Assembly (NCBI GenBank): GCA_024278595.1
Contig: JAJRSW010000114.1
Coordinates: forward strand, 1-64,000
Source: Fidelibacterota bacterium
Lineage (GTDB): Bacteria > Fidelibacterota > UBA8477 > JABMPR01
Direction: 5' to 3'
Length of the DNA: 64,000 bases
Position 1 is the stretch's first letter; every line of letters begins with the position of its first letter. The notes beneath the pieces were generated by a model. It saw nothing but the letters and a program-made list of their open reading frames with translations. It made no database searches and was not told the origin of the DNA. Position numbers and translations under genes: made by a program. Below, piece after piece: positions 27,066 through 36,362 of the stretch.

Positions 27066-27392
27066 TTAGCTGTTACAGCTTCCACCACATTCACAATGAT
27101 TATGGTCGTGGGGTTTAGCAATGGTAAACCCCTGGTTATTTTCATCTTGATAATACTCAACGCTGACGCCCTCTAATTGACCAAAACTGGTCGGATCAAT
27201 GAGTACACGGACACCCCGTGAGAAAAATACATTGTCTTCAGGATGCTGTTTTTGTTCCAACGCCATTCCATAGGAACTATTTGAACAACAACCTGAATTA
27301 GCATAGATACGCAAACCGCCTTCATCAGAAAGAGACTGCTGAGCAATCAGAACTTTGATTTTCTCGGCTGCGGTTTCACTCAGTTGAATCAT
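27066..27392 (-). CDS. A-type iron-sulfur carrier-like protein (IscA/HesB family)
   Basis: The 108-residue protein fits the HesB/IscA family: MIQLSETAAEKIKVLI at the start, a first cysteine site at GCC (Cys35/36) and a C-terminal cluster Cys100, Cys102 and Cys106 (HCECGGSC). The classic site is C...CGC; here the order is C-x-C-x3-C after a His-rich stretch HDHNH. It would carry Fe-S clusters in the cytoplasm. The acidic/His tail and missing invariant spacing make it a divergent member. It is transcribed alone with its own terminator, between the two cytochrome clusters. The ribosome site is weak. Confidence 0.82.
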   Translation of the reverse strand: MIQLSETAAEKIKVLIAQQSLSDEGGLRIYANSGCCSNSSYGMALEQKQHPEDNVFFSRGVRVLIDPTSFGQLEGVSVEYYQDENNQGFTIAKPHDHNHCECGGSCNS

Positions 27393-27884
27393 ATATTAAG
27401 CCTGTCTTTAATATTCTCATTACTTGTTCAGCCTTAAGATGACTATTTATATCCCATATAGCAAGCATATTCTCTGTCCGGATATTGAAGACCTGTTTTT
27501 TATTCTGAGCTACCAAGCTGAATACCTGCTCCACCACCGACAGACCAACCCCGCCTCGTATGAGATGCGAACTCAAACGAACCGGTATTCGGTAGTAGAA
27601 CCTCATACTAATTAGTGTCTGTCCATAAACTCAAGCATAAAACCGTTGAAACGGTTGACAGGTTTAAGGGGGTATCAGAAACCCACGACTTAAGTTGTGG
27701 GTTTATATATATTTAGGAAAAACGTTAACCGTTTTAACGGTTTACTGGAGTGCCTGAAGCAAGTAGCTAAACAAATCGTAGCGGTTATTTTACCCGGGCG
27801 GAACCTCAAGAATGATCCTGGCTCAGATCCAGTCTTCTATTCTCGCCCTTACGCAGCTAGCTCGAGAAGGCGGACAAGAAATAA
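27393..27884. other. Intergenic region with triple palindrome
   Basis: It lies downstream of cluster 2 and upstream of the IscA-like gene. It holds three palindromes (27641-27742). A 76-codon open frame (27376-27606, minus) overlaps the IscA-like start and is not called, because it lacks a ribosome site and any recognisable domain. Confidence 0.6.
27641..27742. repeat. Composite of three palindromes (REP-like)
   Basis: AACCGTTGAAACGGTT (27641-27656) and AACCGTTTTAACGGTT (27727-27742) flank a longer palindrome at 27679-27704 with core CCCACGACTTAAGTTGTGGG. The outer two share the same 7-bp arms. It could act as the transcription end of cluster 2 or be a mobile REP-type element; no transposase is near. 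Confidence 0.75.
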
Positions 27885-29498
27885 TCAATAAGTCTGATTA
27901 GGGTGGACTTTATCATGACACATTAGGGTACAGTAACCATGACCCGGTTCAGTTTGAACCACCTCCAGAACCCCATTCAGGGGTTGAATAAAACTGGCGT
28001 TGAGATCCATGAGTCCCGGGTACTCGATACTCCCGTGGGGATCATGACAGGCTGAGCAGGCATATCCGGCATCCTGAATATGCAACTGGTGGAATTTAAA
28101 GCCGTTACTCTGAACAACCCGCTGTTCTTCGTGACACAGGAAACATAGCTGGTTTTCATCAGGACTGGCAAACGGAAAATCGGCATAGGTCGCCTTGAGG
28201 ATATGAGGGATATTTGATCCATGGGGGCCCTGGGCTTCCAGGGGGTCATCATTGCCGTGACAATCTGAACATCTCAGCATTGATTGTTCACTCCAATCTG
28301 CTTTGAGACTAGGTACAAAAGGATTGTTACCTGGAGCCTCTATTGGATGGAAGCTTTTATTGGTGCGCGCAAATAGCCAGCCCACCGCCTTGCCTGGTCC
28401 GGCATTTTGATTCATGCCATGGCATTTATAACAGGTTTCATATTCATAATCAGCCACAGATTTTGGGAAACCGTGACTATCGACCCCTTTAACATATACC
28501 TGAGATCCATCAATAAAGGGGTTTTGTGAGTGATCCGCTGCCGCGTGGGGATTGTGGCAGTCACTGCACTTGACCGATCGGGAATCCAGCATACCTGCAC
28601 TCCAAGTGTCAAAGCGGTCATCAGGGTTTCCCGGGTTTTCTTCCCACCAGATCGGATGAACAAAAGCTTTTTCAAAGACAGCTTCCAGATCGGTTTCACT
28701 GGCAATTTCCAAGTTGGTATCCTGAAGGCCATCGTGACAACTTAAACAAAGGGTATTCTCGTTTTCCAGCAACAAATTGGCTGTAGGTGGAACGGCATGA
28801 ACGTCATGACAACTTGCACAAGCCTGATTTTTCAATGGTGCGAACCTGGGGTCAACAGGATTCCCATGGGAAGCAAAATCCCAATTTGCCATTTTGTGAC
28901 AACTCAAGCACAGCTCTGATCCCTCGGTGCTATGCCTTAAGAAGTTCCCCTTTTCATTATTATGCGGATCATGACAGCTAATACACGTAACCTGTTCCGG
29001 TTGAGCTGTCGACAATGAGTCTCCAGACCTTGGTGCGATAGTCTCTGAACTGTTGGTCGGGAATTCAAAGAGATGAAGACTGTAGTTTTTGTCTAATGCT
29101 ACCTGATTGTCCAATTGATTCTGATGCCTCACAGACAACTGCGCGGGTGAAAATCCGGTTGCCATACTTCCATCATGACAGAATAGGCATCGACGGTTAT
29201 TGATATCCATGAAGTGGTTCCCATCAGCATCATTCTGGTTGGGATATTCAATGTCAAACGCTTTGATGTTGAGCGAGCGATCCCAGAGAGCTTCAACAGC
29301 TCTCATCTTTGAGGGTGTATGACACTGCCGGCAAAGTGTAAAATCCTGCACTGTTGAATCACTTCCAGCAAGGACACTGCTACCAACAAAATTATGTGGC
29401 GTAAATGCGATTTTGCTCTTGCTGCGTAAATCTTCTTCTTGCTGAGCAACCAAACTAAGCGCTAACATGGTCATGAATATGCTTCTTCTTGCGGTCAT
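27885..29498 (-). CDS. 12-heme c-type cytochrome (11 CXXCH + 1 CX3CH), last gene of cluster 2
   Basis: The 537-residue secreted protein has 11 CXXCH and a C-terminal CTLMCH (CX3CH). It parallels the 13-heme protein 14588 along its length, with matching CISCHDPHN, CLSCHDG, CSDCHNPH, CYKCH and CSACHDPHGS sites, the same end structure, and only one site missing (the CSGCH of 14588). The N-terminus has a signal sequence (MTARRSIFMTMLALSLVAQ). ATG 29498 overlaps the barrel stop by 4 nt and has GAGG 6 nt upstream, which decides the start over an in-frame codon at 29522. It should be the outer partner of the 29495 barrel. Confidence 0.88.
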   Translation of the reverse strand: MTARRSIFMTMLALSLVAQQEEDLRSKSKIAFTPHNFVGSSVLAGSDSTVQDFTLCRQCHTPSKMRAVEALWDRSLNIKAFDIEYPNQNDADGNHFMDINNRRCLFCHDGSMATGFSPAQLSVRHQNQLDNQVALDKNYSLHLFEFPTNSSETIAPRSGDSLSTAQPEQVTCISCHDPHNNEKGNFLRHSTEGSELCLSCHKMANWDFASHGNPVDPRFAPLKNQACASCHDVHAVPPTANLLLENENTLCLSCHDGLQDTNLEIASETDLEAVFEKAFVHPIWWEENPGNPDDRFDTWSAGMLDSRSVKCSDCHNPHAAADHSQNPFIDGSQVYVKGVDSHGFPKSVADYEYETCYKCHGMNQNAGPGKAVGWLFARTNKSFHPIEAPGNNPFVPSLKADWSEQSMLRCSDCHGNDDPLEAQGPHGSNIPHILKATYADFPFASPDENQLCFLCHEEQRVVQSNGFKFHQLHIQDAGYACSACHDPHGSIEYPGLMDLNASFIQPLNGVLEVVQTEPGHGYCTLMCHDKVHPNQTY

Positions 29499-31111
29499 AT
29501 TTGCCTCACAAAGCGCAGCCAAATGCGCGTATCTTGTTCAAATACAGTAGCCGGTGGACCAGCACTCTGCAATTCTAGCGCATAACTGAAAAAAGCAGTT
29601 TCAATTCTTAATCTGGCATCTAACCAAAGATAATCAGAATAATAGTTGGAGTTGAAGCGATACATACTTGATAAGCTGCAGGTGAGATTTGGAGTTAGCC
29701 GCCGAAAATACCTCGTGTTAAATGAGAACTGAAGATCATTATCTGCATCCTTTAAATCAAGGGCAGTCCGCAATAAGCAGGACAGCTGTTGTTTCTGATC
29801 AAAAGTTTTAAAGTAGATTTCATCGATAAAAGCGTTCCTCAACGTGTCTGGCGAAAAATCAAGATCAGACCCAAAGTGATTGTAAACTTTGAAATGATTC
29901 CCAAACTGAAAGCGTTTACCCGGCATAAATGCCGTAGTTAACCAAAACTTGTGACGGACATCGTATCTTGGATCACCTGACTGATCCAGCCGCTGAAAAA
30001 GCTCTGTGCTTAAATCATCACGTAGCTGCAGAGAGACCAGGCGAGTATACAGCAACTGTTTTGATGAACTCATTTGGAGCAGAACGTCTAGTCCTTTCCC
30101 GTACTGATAAGACTCTTTTAAGCCGGTATTTAATTGACCTCTAAAAAAACTTTTTCCTCCAAAACTCCAGTGTGTTCCAACTCCGTAAAAACGCCAGTGA
30201 AAGACATCAAACGAATCAGGAACACTAACCCGGTTTCCCTGGAACTTTAGATCCAACCCTAATTCCGGTTTCCAACGAAAACGATATCTCAGATCATAGT
30301 TGCTGCGCAGGAGTGTGCGGTTCCCATAGGCGAAATCGCCGCGGCTAAACAGCGCCCAGAGCTGCTGACGTTGAGACAATGTATAATTAAGACGATGTGA
30401 TGAGCGCCAGAAAAACTTATCGTCGTTCTGAAAAAAGGTATTGGTAGCAGTCCAGTGCATCTTGCGGGTCGGATTACCATACCAGCGCAGAGCGGTCATG
30501 CTGTTATCACGCTGGACCAGTGTATCCCGGCTCCACACATCACTTTCATTTGTAAGACGAAACTGCATCCCGGCCAGTCGTTGATCGACGTAGATCTGAA
30601 CAAACTGCTGGTTCGTTCGGATACTTGAACGGTGTTCGATCTGCTGGGATCTGATACCGGTTGCAATACTTAGGCGAGTACCCCTAAAGATTTGAGCGCC
30701 CAATCGTAAACCGTGAACCAGTTCATGGTATTCCAGAGAATCAGCTAGTATTTGAGTCGGATTGCGGAGGCGCAGGTATGAAAAAAGAGAAACATCGATT
30801 TTCTGCCATGGCTGCAGATTCGCCCGAACACCATATTCAGGAGCTATCTGTGTTTTGGCATACATCGTATTCCCCTGTAAAACGCCCCCCAGAGTCACCT
30901 TGTAGTCAAGCTTTATAAGCGAGCTGGAATGCCCCTCAAAACCCCAGGAAAGCCGTTCTTGATGGACCAAACTACTACCCGATTCATTCAGGGTATCAAG
31001 GTTGAATATTAAATTGCCCTCGATAAAACCGACTTGCCCCAATGGAGCACCAACGGCCATTGTTGAAAGGAATAAGTAAAGATATGTTCGCTGAATAATT
31101 GTATTAGTCAT
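29495..31111 (-). CDS. Outer-membrane beta-barrel, putative electron-conduit porin (cluster 2)
   Basis: The 538-residue protein has a signal peptide (MTNTIIQRTYLYLFLSTMA...) and then alternating beta strands with many Arg/Gln/Tyr, typical of a large barrel of perhaps 20 or more strands. It has no heme motif. ATG 31111 lies 8 nt inside the end of the NHL gene; the frame is open 62 codons further but that part is the other gene's region. The stop overlaps the next cytochrome's ATG. The gene order NHL-barrel-cytochrome corresponds to cluster 1, although the two barrels are not obviously alike at a glance. Confidence 0.75.
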   Translation of the reverse strand: MTNTIIQRTYLYLFLSTMAVGAPLGQVGFIEGNLIFNLDTLNESGSSLVHQERLSWGFEGHSSSLIKLDYKVTLGGVLQGNTMYAKTQIAPEYGVRANLQPWQKIDVSLFSYLRLRNPTQILADSLEYHELVHGLRLGAQIFRGTRLSIATGIRSQQIEHRSSIRTNQQFVQIYVDQRLAGMQFRLTNESDVWSRDTLVQRDNSMTALRWYGNPTRKMHWTATNTFFQNDDKFFWRSSHRLNYTLSQRQQLWALFSRGDFAYGNRTLLRSNYDLRYRFRWKPELGLDLKFQGNRVSVPDSFDVFHWRFYGVGTHWSFGGKSFFRGQLNTGLKESYQYGKGLDVLLQMSSSKQLLYTRLVSLQLRDDLSTELFQRLDQSGDPRYDVRHKFWLTTAFMPGKRFQFGNHFKVYNHFGSDLDFSPDTLRNAFIDEIYFKTFDQKQQLSCLLRTALDLKDADNDLQFSFNTRYFRRLTPNLTCSLSSMYRFNSNYYSDYLWLDARLRIETAFFSYALELQSAGPPATVFEQDTRIWLRFVRQI

Positions 31112-32114
31112 CTTGGGCCACATAACTAAAGATTTGTATTCTACTATTGTACTGGTCAGCCACATACAAATTATCCTGATTATCAAAAACAAGGGTGACA
31201 GGCAGCATGAACTCACCTGCAGCCATACCTGTTTGGCCCCAGAAATACAATAGTATACCGGTTTGATCAAATATTTGAATATTACCAAATGCTGCATCGC
31301 TGATAAAGATCAACCCATCCGATGAAATTGCCAGTCCCCTGGGGTAGGCAAAACTACCTGGAACCTGATCATATTTACCGAATCCATCCAAATACTGATA
31401 TGTCGGTGAGAAGAATTCAACCCGCCGACTAAGGCCATCCAGTATCACTAACCTGCCGTCAGGCGTGATATCAACTGCCACCGGATTCTTTAACAGGGGT
31501 TTCCCTCGGGAATCGTTACCAATACTTGCCTGCACAATTCCTAATGTATCAACTGCCAAAACCTGGTGACCGGGAGTGTCGACGATCAGCAATCTTCCAC
31601 TGGTGGCATTAAACTTAAGCTGGCCCGGCCTTACAAGGCCATCCACTGCAAGTGCGCCCAAAAACATATAATTACGACCAAACCGAACAATTTCGCCCCT
31701 GCCCAGGTCAGAAACGTAAATGACCCCTGCTATAATTTCAATTCCCCAGGGCGATATTAGATTTTCATTTCCGAAAGCTGTGATGCTGGTTAGCCTGTTT
31801 TCTTCATAATGGTAGTGGAGAATTTGTGCTTTATCAGCATCTACGATATATACATCACCCGATGTCTCAATTACAATTCCAGTCGGCCGGGTTAGAGCAG
31901 GTACGCCCTCGGTACCTGTAATGAGCTGTTTTAGTTTGTACATGAAGCTGTTTTCGGCACCACTGATTTCTCCCAGGGATCGACTTGCTGAAATAAATGA
32001 TTGTCCAGGGATCACCGGGTCAGGTATAACTTCCTGCTGCGAAAGGTCACCGGAACAGGCGATGATGATTACTATCATTAACCAGCAGACTGGAATTCTC
32101 AAGAGTTGGTCCAT
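31104..32114 (-). CDS. NHL-repeat beta-propeller lipoprotein (cluster 2)
   Basis: The 336-residue protein has a lipoprotein signal with lipobox IIAC (Cys20), then six-bladed NHL repeats: VYIVDADKAQILHY, IYVSDLGRGEIVRF, LIFISDAAFGNIQIF and LYVADQYNSRIQIF. The blade DAAFGNIQIF matches DAAFENVQIF of the 9831 protein. The ATG directly follows the stop of the 18-heme gene (TAAATG). Its stop lies inside the barrel gene, so the two are translationally coupled. An outer-membrane-bound scaffold for the conduit is inferred. Confidence 0.85.
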   Translation of the reverse strand: MDQLLRIPVCWLMIVIIIACSGDLSQQEVIPDPVIPGQSFISASRSLGEISGAENSFMYKLKQLITGTEGVPALTRPTGIVIETSGDVYIVDADKAQILHYHYEENRLTSITAFGNENLISPWGIEIIAGVIYVSDLGRGEIVRFGRNYMFLGALAVDGLVRPGQLKFNATSGRLLIVDTPGHQVLAVDTLGIVQASIGNDSRGKPLLKNPVAVDITPDGRLVILDGLSRRVEFFSPTYQYLDGFGKYDQVPGSFAYPRGLAISSDGLIFISDAAFGNIQIFDQTGILLYFWGQTGMAAGEFMLPVTLVFDNQDNLYVADQYNSRIQIFSYVAQDD

Positions 32115-34184
32115 TTAGTACCGCAGCCTCTTTTGAGGATCGTGATAGTATTTAAATTTCCACAGCGTATTTGGGCCATGACAGTCAGTACACAAGGTCT
32201 GTTTACTTGGATTTCTCAAAAACGATGTCATAAAATCACCTTCATCGTTGTCAGTATGCTGTTTAGCCAACAAATCATTATAAGACCATGTATGTGGATC
32301 ATGGCAGGTAAAACAATCGATGAAACCGACCGTTTTATTGGGTTTATCATGATCAAAAAGTGGAAAATCAATCCATTTGCCGCTACCGCGCAAGTTAGGT
32401 GTAATGGTTCGATACTTTTGTGGATGAGTCCAGGCTTCCGGGATCTTATCGGCGGCACGCCCTTCCAACTGATGGCAGGAAAAACAAAAGCTTTCATTAT
32501 ATGTATTACCCGCCGATTCATCCCAAACACTCAGGATGCCATATTGGCCTTGTGCTTTGTGAGCTGAATGACACACAGAACACGCATTCTGCTGATCATC
32601 ACCCAGATCATGATCCGTCATCATGATCGAGTTTTGATCCTCATGACAGGTTAAACATAATTGCGGTTCAGGCCAGTTGGCAATCCGCAAAAATGAATTT
32701 GCATCACTAGCTACCAAGTCCTTTGTCAAAGATGTATCCTGGACTGTTCCCCAGATATGAGGATCATGACAGGTGATACAGGTAAGTTGACCCCCGTTTG
32801 TCGGCAGCTGAAAATCAATTCCAAGATCCTCACCCAAAGGATGGTTGAATCCAGCCTGCGATGGATTCGATTTTGTGATCCCATGACATGATTCACATAA
32901 GGTTTTTGATAAGTCTGCTACTTCTGCGGCATTTTCCACCTTTAAATTCACGGCCGCATGGGTTTCGTGACAAACTGAACACTGCCCGCGTACTTGGCCG
33001 CTTTTGGCAAAATACTGTTCAAAACCAGCTCGAGTTGTACTGTGGTCTGACTGAATGATAGCTCGTTTATTATCATGACAGGCCGTACATAACTGACCCG
33101 TTTCATCATCAGGTAACCGGAGAAATGAAGTGAACTCTGTACCCTCCTCATTCGCAGAACTCAGTTGGTGACTTTGAGTTGAATCCCATTGATGGGGGTT
33201 ATGGCAGGTCGTACAGAGTATCCTGTCTCCGGCAGAAATCCCAAGGACGGGTATATCTTTGGCAAATTGCTCATCAGCAACGGGGTGCCCGGCGTGCTTG
33301 AAGGCTTTTTCCCGGCCTGAACCTTCCACACTATGACAACCGAGACAAACAGCATTACCTCCATCTGAAGGCTTAAGATCCATGGCCCAAATTGCCGGTC
33401 CTTTCCCCGCATGGCTTGAGTGGCAGGTAGCACAAACATCTTGATTTGTGCTCATTGAAAAGGGCAAACCCCCCTTTTTATTCTCAGCGACTAGCGGTAG
33501 GTCATGATCTGACAATTGGATGTTAAAATAGTCTGAGTGACAGGCTGAACACAACTCACTCCGGTCATTCCCCTCGACACCATAAGCTGCCTGTGTTCGG
33601 TGCAAGGGATGACACGTCAGGCACTCAACACTATTGTTATCACCAAAAAAAGCAGACTCTGGCAACTTGTGATTAGCGGGCTGCTTAACGTGAATGGGGT
33701 GGTTTTTGTGATCACCAGCTTGATTTGAGTGACAATCGAGGCAGAGAGTTGAGTTTGTAACCTGCTCTCTTAAAAATGGTGCTAAGCCACCTCGCTGATC
33801 AGGTTTCAAGGCATGTGGAGTATGACAGGTACCACAATAGATCTTGCCATCCTGCCCCAAAGGTAACCCCTGTATCTTGAGATGTGAAATATCCAGATCT
33901 CCCCGGTGATTAGCTGAATTAAAAACTTCACGAGAATCTAAAACATAGCCATCATGGCAGGACAGGCACATCTCTTCGTTGCTCACCATAGCCGGACGAC
34001 CATCCAGAAATATATTGGTCTCAATATCTGGGATTAGTTGATCCTCTTGAGTACGGTCCACATGCCATTGAGCGTGACAAATCACGCATTTTTTCTCTTT
34101 TTTATCACTCCTGATTTTTTGTCCCAGAGCTGGATTGAACAGGAGAGTACTGACTGCCAACATCAGCAAAGATCGCTTTATCAA
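32115..34184 (-). CDS. 18-heme c-type cytochrome
   Basis: The 689-residue secreted protein has a signal peptide ending PALGQ and 18 CXXCH motifs. The arrangement is repetitive: pairs of CXXCH-x-PH or CXXCHSSHA sites alternate with CLxCHxD sites about every 35-40 residues, suggesting several copies of one four-heme unit (for example around CLSCHDG/CGTCHTPH, CLGCH/CTTCHNPH and CESCH/CITCHDPH). It may be periplasmic or outer-surface. It overlaps the upstream NHL gene by 4 nt and abuts the downstream NHL lipoprotein gene. Confidence 0.9.
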   Translation of the reverse strand: MIKRSLLMLAVSTLLFNPALGQKIRSDKKEKKCVICHAQWHVDRTQEDQLIPDIETNIFLDGRPAMVSNEEMCLSCHDGYVLDSREVFNSANHRGDLDISHLKIQGLPLGQDGKIYCGTCHTPHALKPDQRGGLAPFLREQVTNSTLCLDCHSNQAGDHKNHPIHVKQPANHKLPESAFFGDNNSVECLTCHPLHRTQAAYGVEGNDRSELCSACHSDYFNIQLSDHDLPLVAENKKGGLPFSMSTNQDVCATCHSSHAGKGPAIWAMDLKPSDGGNAVCLGCHSVEGSGREKAFKHAGHPVADEQFAKDIPVLGISAGDRILCTTCHNPHQWDSTQSHQLSSANEEGTEFTSFLRLPDDETGQLCTACHDNKRAIIQSDHSTTRAGFEQYFAKSGQVRGQCSVCHETHAAVNLKVENAAEVADLSKTLCESCHGITKSNPSQAGFNHPLGEDLGIDFQLPTNGGQLTCITCHDPHIWGTVQDTSLTKDLVASDANSFLRIANWPEPQLCLTCHEDQNSIMMTDHDLGDDQQNACSVCHSAHKAQGQYGILSVWDESAGNTYNESFCFSCHQLEGRAADKIPEAWTHPQKYRTITPNLRGSGKWIDFPLFDHDKPNKTVGFIDCFTCHDPHTWSYNDLLAKQHTDNDEGDFMTSFLRNPSKQTLCTDCHGPNTLWKFKYYHDPQKRLRY

Positions 34185-35038
34185 TTTAGCTTGACTCCCA
34201 GAAGATCACCCGAACCACTTTCAACAACCCAGAGTATTCCATCATTCCCCCAAGCAACGCCCAGCGGATTTTTTAGTCGGATCAACTCATGCTCCCGGGT
34301 GCTTAGCAGCGCACCTTTACTGCTTTGACTTTGATAATAATGAATCACACCTGTGAAGCTATCTGTCACCACAAAAGCCCCATTTTCATTTACAGCCACA
34401 CCTTTTGGTCTGTACATACTTCCGGGAGTAATGCCCCATTTGGCTACTTGTCCGTAGTACGAACCATATTCGCTGAATAACTGAACTCGGCCATTCAGAA
34501 CATCCGTTATGAAAATCTGGCCCTTGCTATCCTGAGCAATTGAAGCTGGGTAATTAAAGGTCGGGCCACTACTTCCTTTGCGCCCAACTTCGCTTTCAAT
34601 ATTCCCCTGCCGGTCCATAATTAAAATCCGGTGACCATCATTATCAACCACCCAGAGCATATCGCCGCTGACGGGTAATACATCAGTGGCATCGACTACC
34701 TTCAGCAGTTGTATAATTGAATTAACCTTTAGTTTCCGATTCAAAAGTATTATAACATCTGCCTGAGTATCGGTAATAAGAAGACCTCCATTCAGGTCAG
34801 CAGCCAACCCCAGTGGTCTTTGCATGGCAGGAAAACGCAATTCTTTAAATTTTCCGCTTTTCTTGAACACCAACACTCTCCCGTTGACACCATCCGCTAC
34901 ACAAATCCGGCCATCCTGGAGTACGGCAATATCGGTAGGATAGTTCATTTGGCCCTTATTAAATCGATAAATAATTTCCGCAGCAGGTTGAGCTACAAGC
35001 GAAAAAACCAGGAACAATAATATCAGTAATATCTTCAT
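34181..35038 (-). CDS. NHL-repeat beta-propeller, secreted (cluster 2)
   Basis: The 285-residue protein has a signal peptide (to about LVAQ, residue 17) and NHL blades ICVADGVNGRVLVF, LLITDTQADVIILL, LWVVDNDGHRILIM, IFITDVLNGRVQLF and FVVTDSFTGVIHYY. It is the fourth propeller of the window and the smallest. It is coupled by a 4-nt overlap to the 18-heme cytochrome and lies 3 nt after the triheme gene. It has no lipobox. A partner-binding role for the 18-heme protein is inferred. Confidence 0.85.
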   Translation of the reverse strand: MKILLILLFLVFSLVAQPAAEIIYRFNKGQMNYPTDIAVLQDGRICVADGVNGRVLVFKKSGKFKELRFPAMQRPLGLAADLNGGLLITDTQADVIILLNRKLKVNSIIQLLKVVDATDVLPVSGDMLWVVDNDGHRILIMDRQGNIESEVGRKGSSGPTFNYPASIAQDSKGQIFITDVLNGRVQLFSEYGSYYGQVAKWGITPGSMYRPKGVAVNENGAFVVTDSFTGVIHYYQSQSSKGALLSTREHELIRLKNPLGVAWGNDGILWVVESGSGDLLGVKLN

Positions 35039-35041
35039 TAT

Positions 35042-35806
35042 TTAGAAGCTCGGGATATAAAACTCATCATATTTTTGATAAACAGATGGCGTGCTTAAGG
35101 TTGCCAGCTCCAGAGCTCGAGCATCAGTATACCCCAAACGGCCCCAATCAATACTAGCATTTTTACTCGTATGGCAGTTGTCACAGCTCAAAGTACTTTT
35201 CAGGTCATCTCGATAATTACTTTCACAAAGTTGATTTTTTAGCTCAAAACTACTTTGTACACTTTCAGTATATTTAGAGCTAAAAGATTGGTCAGACCTT
35301 CGCTCGAAATAAGCCTGATCCTGGTTAACTCCGACTAAAAGTATGGACATAACGGGTCTTTTCTCTGGTAAAATCGCTGCAAATGCTTTTCGCTCTACGT
35401 CATACCAGCGATACTCTGTGGCAGGTTTAACCCAGTGGCAGGTTTGACAAGCCACATATCCACCATGCATATTCAGAAAGGCACGCAGCTTCTCCTCACG
35501 ATTGTGAGGCAGGGGTGTATGACAGCCGAGACAACTCGAGCGAAATTTATTGTCGACAAATGCAACAGTCGGGTAATAATGGAAGTTTTTTAGCGATGCC
35601 TGAAGATCGTTCCCAACATTTTCGATCACGTAGGCAAAGTCCTCCTTGATATTTGTGGAATCAGAGAGGGCATTTTCAACCAAATCACTGGTTGTCAGTA
35701 TCGGCTTGGTTGCCAGGCGTTCAATGAAGGCAAAAATCATAATTAGACCGGTAACCGTAAGCAGGACAAAAAACAGATACCCCAGAGCAAAGAACCTTCT
35801 ACGCAT
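35042..35806 (-). CDS. Membrane-anchored triheme cytochrome
   Basis: The 254-residue protein has one N-terminal membrane helix (about 6-28) and three CXXCH motifs (CLGCH, CQTCH, CDNCH). A long stretch between hemes 2 and 3 has KPATEYRWYDVERKAFA. It is likely an inner-membrane-anchored periplasmic electron relay next to the cytochrome b gene, with which it overlaps by 8 nt. It could receive electrons from the cytochrome b/c module and pass them to the 18-heme protein. I do not recognise a named family. Confidence 0.78.
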   Translation of the reverse strand: MRRRFFALGYLFFVLLTVTGLIMIFAFIERLATKPILTTSDLVENALSDSTNIKEDFAYVIENVGNDLQASLKNFHYYPTVAFVDNKFRSSCLGCHTPLPHNREEKLRAFLNMHGGYVACQTCHWVKPATEYRWYDVERKAFAAILPEKRPVMSILLVGVNQDQAYFERRSDQSFSSKYTESVQSSFELKNQLCESNYRDDLKSTLSCDNCHTSKNASIDWGRLGYTDARALELATLSTPSVYQKYDEFYIPSF

Positions 35807-36335
35807 GGTATTCCTCCGTAAATTTATCTACATCCAGTCCATGTTCTTCTTCAATTTCGTGTTCAGAGATATACCCGGTGGCCCAGGCCCGGCTCATTGG
35901 AAATTTTCCCGGGCGCCAGTGGACCAGATAAAAATGCCAGACGATAATCGCCAGGACTGCCAGAATCGCTTCCAAAGAATGCACGAGACGGGCAACATCC
36001 ACCCAGAATTTAGGTCCTAACTGCTCAAACCAAAGGATGACTCCGGTAGCAGTCATGACCAGTGTGCCCCAGGCGAAAGCCAGATATTCCATTTTTTCAG
36101 CGTAATTAAAATAGGGCATTTTAGGCGGATCTTTTCTGAGGTTCAGCAAATAGCCGATGTTCTGGAAAATATTCACAGCATCAACCGGCTTGGGAATCAT
36201 CGCCATTAATAACTTACGCCCACGTTTTGTTAATACTGCGTACCCCATGTGGTAGAGGCTAGCCGCCGTTAGGACAATGGCAAAAAACCGATGTATCCAT
36301 TGTCGAAGTTCTCCCAGAAAGATCCAGTCAGGCAC
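35799..36335 (-). CDS. Cytochrome b membrane subunit (C-terminal part of an ORF broken by in-frame TAG)
   Basis: The 178-residue protein has three membrane helices with paired histidines: WIHRFFAIVLTAASLYHMGY, AWGTLVMTATGVILWF, and LVHSLEAILAVLAIIVWHFYLVHW. This is the core of a four/five-helix diheme cytochrome b of the b561/formate-dehydrogenase-gamma kind. The frame upstream is the same as that of 36363-37478, with only a TAG at 36363-36365 and 9 sense codons between, so both were probably one protein. If separate, it starts at GTG 36335, with AGGT about 7 nt upstream. It likely takes electrons from menaquinol. Confidence 0.78.
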   Translation of the reverse strand: MPDWIFLGELRQWIHRFFAIVLTAASLYHMGYAVLTKRGRKLLMAMIPKPVDAVNIFQNIGYLLNLRKDPPKMPYFNYAEKMEYLAFAWGTLVMTATGVILWFEQLGPKFWVDVARLVHSLEAILAVLAIIVWHFYLVHWRPGKFPMSRAWATGYISEHEIEEEHGLDVDKFTEEYHA

Positions 36336-36362
36336 CCAGGTAACCTGATTAATAGCTGGAAT

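Noticed and set aside
27376-27606. Open frame of 76 codons on the minus strand before the IscA-like gene
   Set aside because: It overlaps the start of the IscA-like gene, has no ribosome site and shows no recognisable domain; probably chance.
32106-32567. Plus-strand open frame opposite the 18-heme cytochrome
   Set aside because: Antisense shadow; the minus-strand cytochrome is unambiguous.
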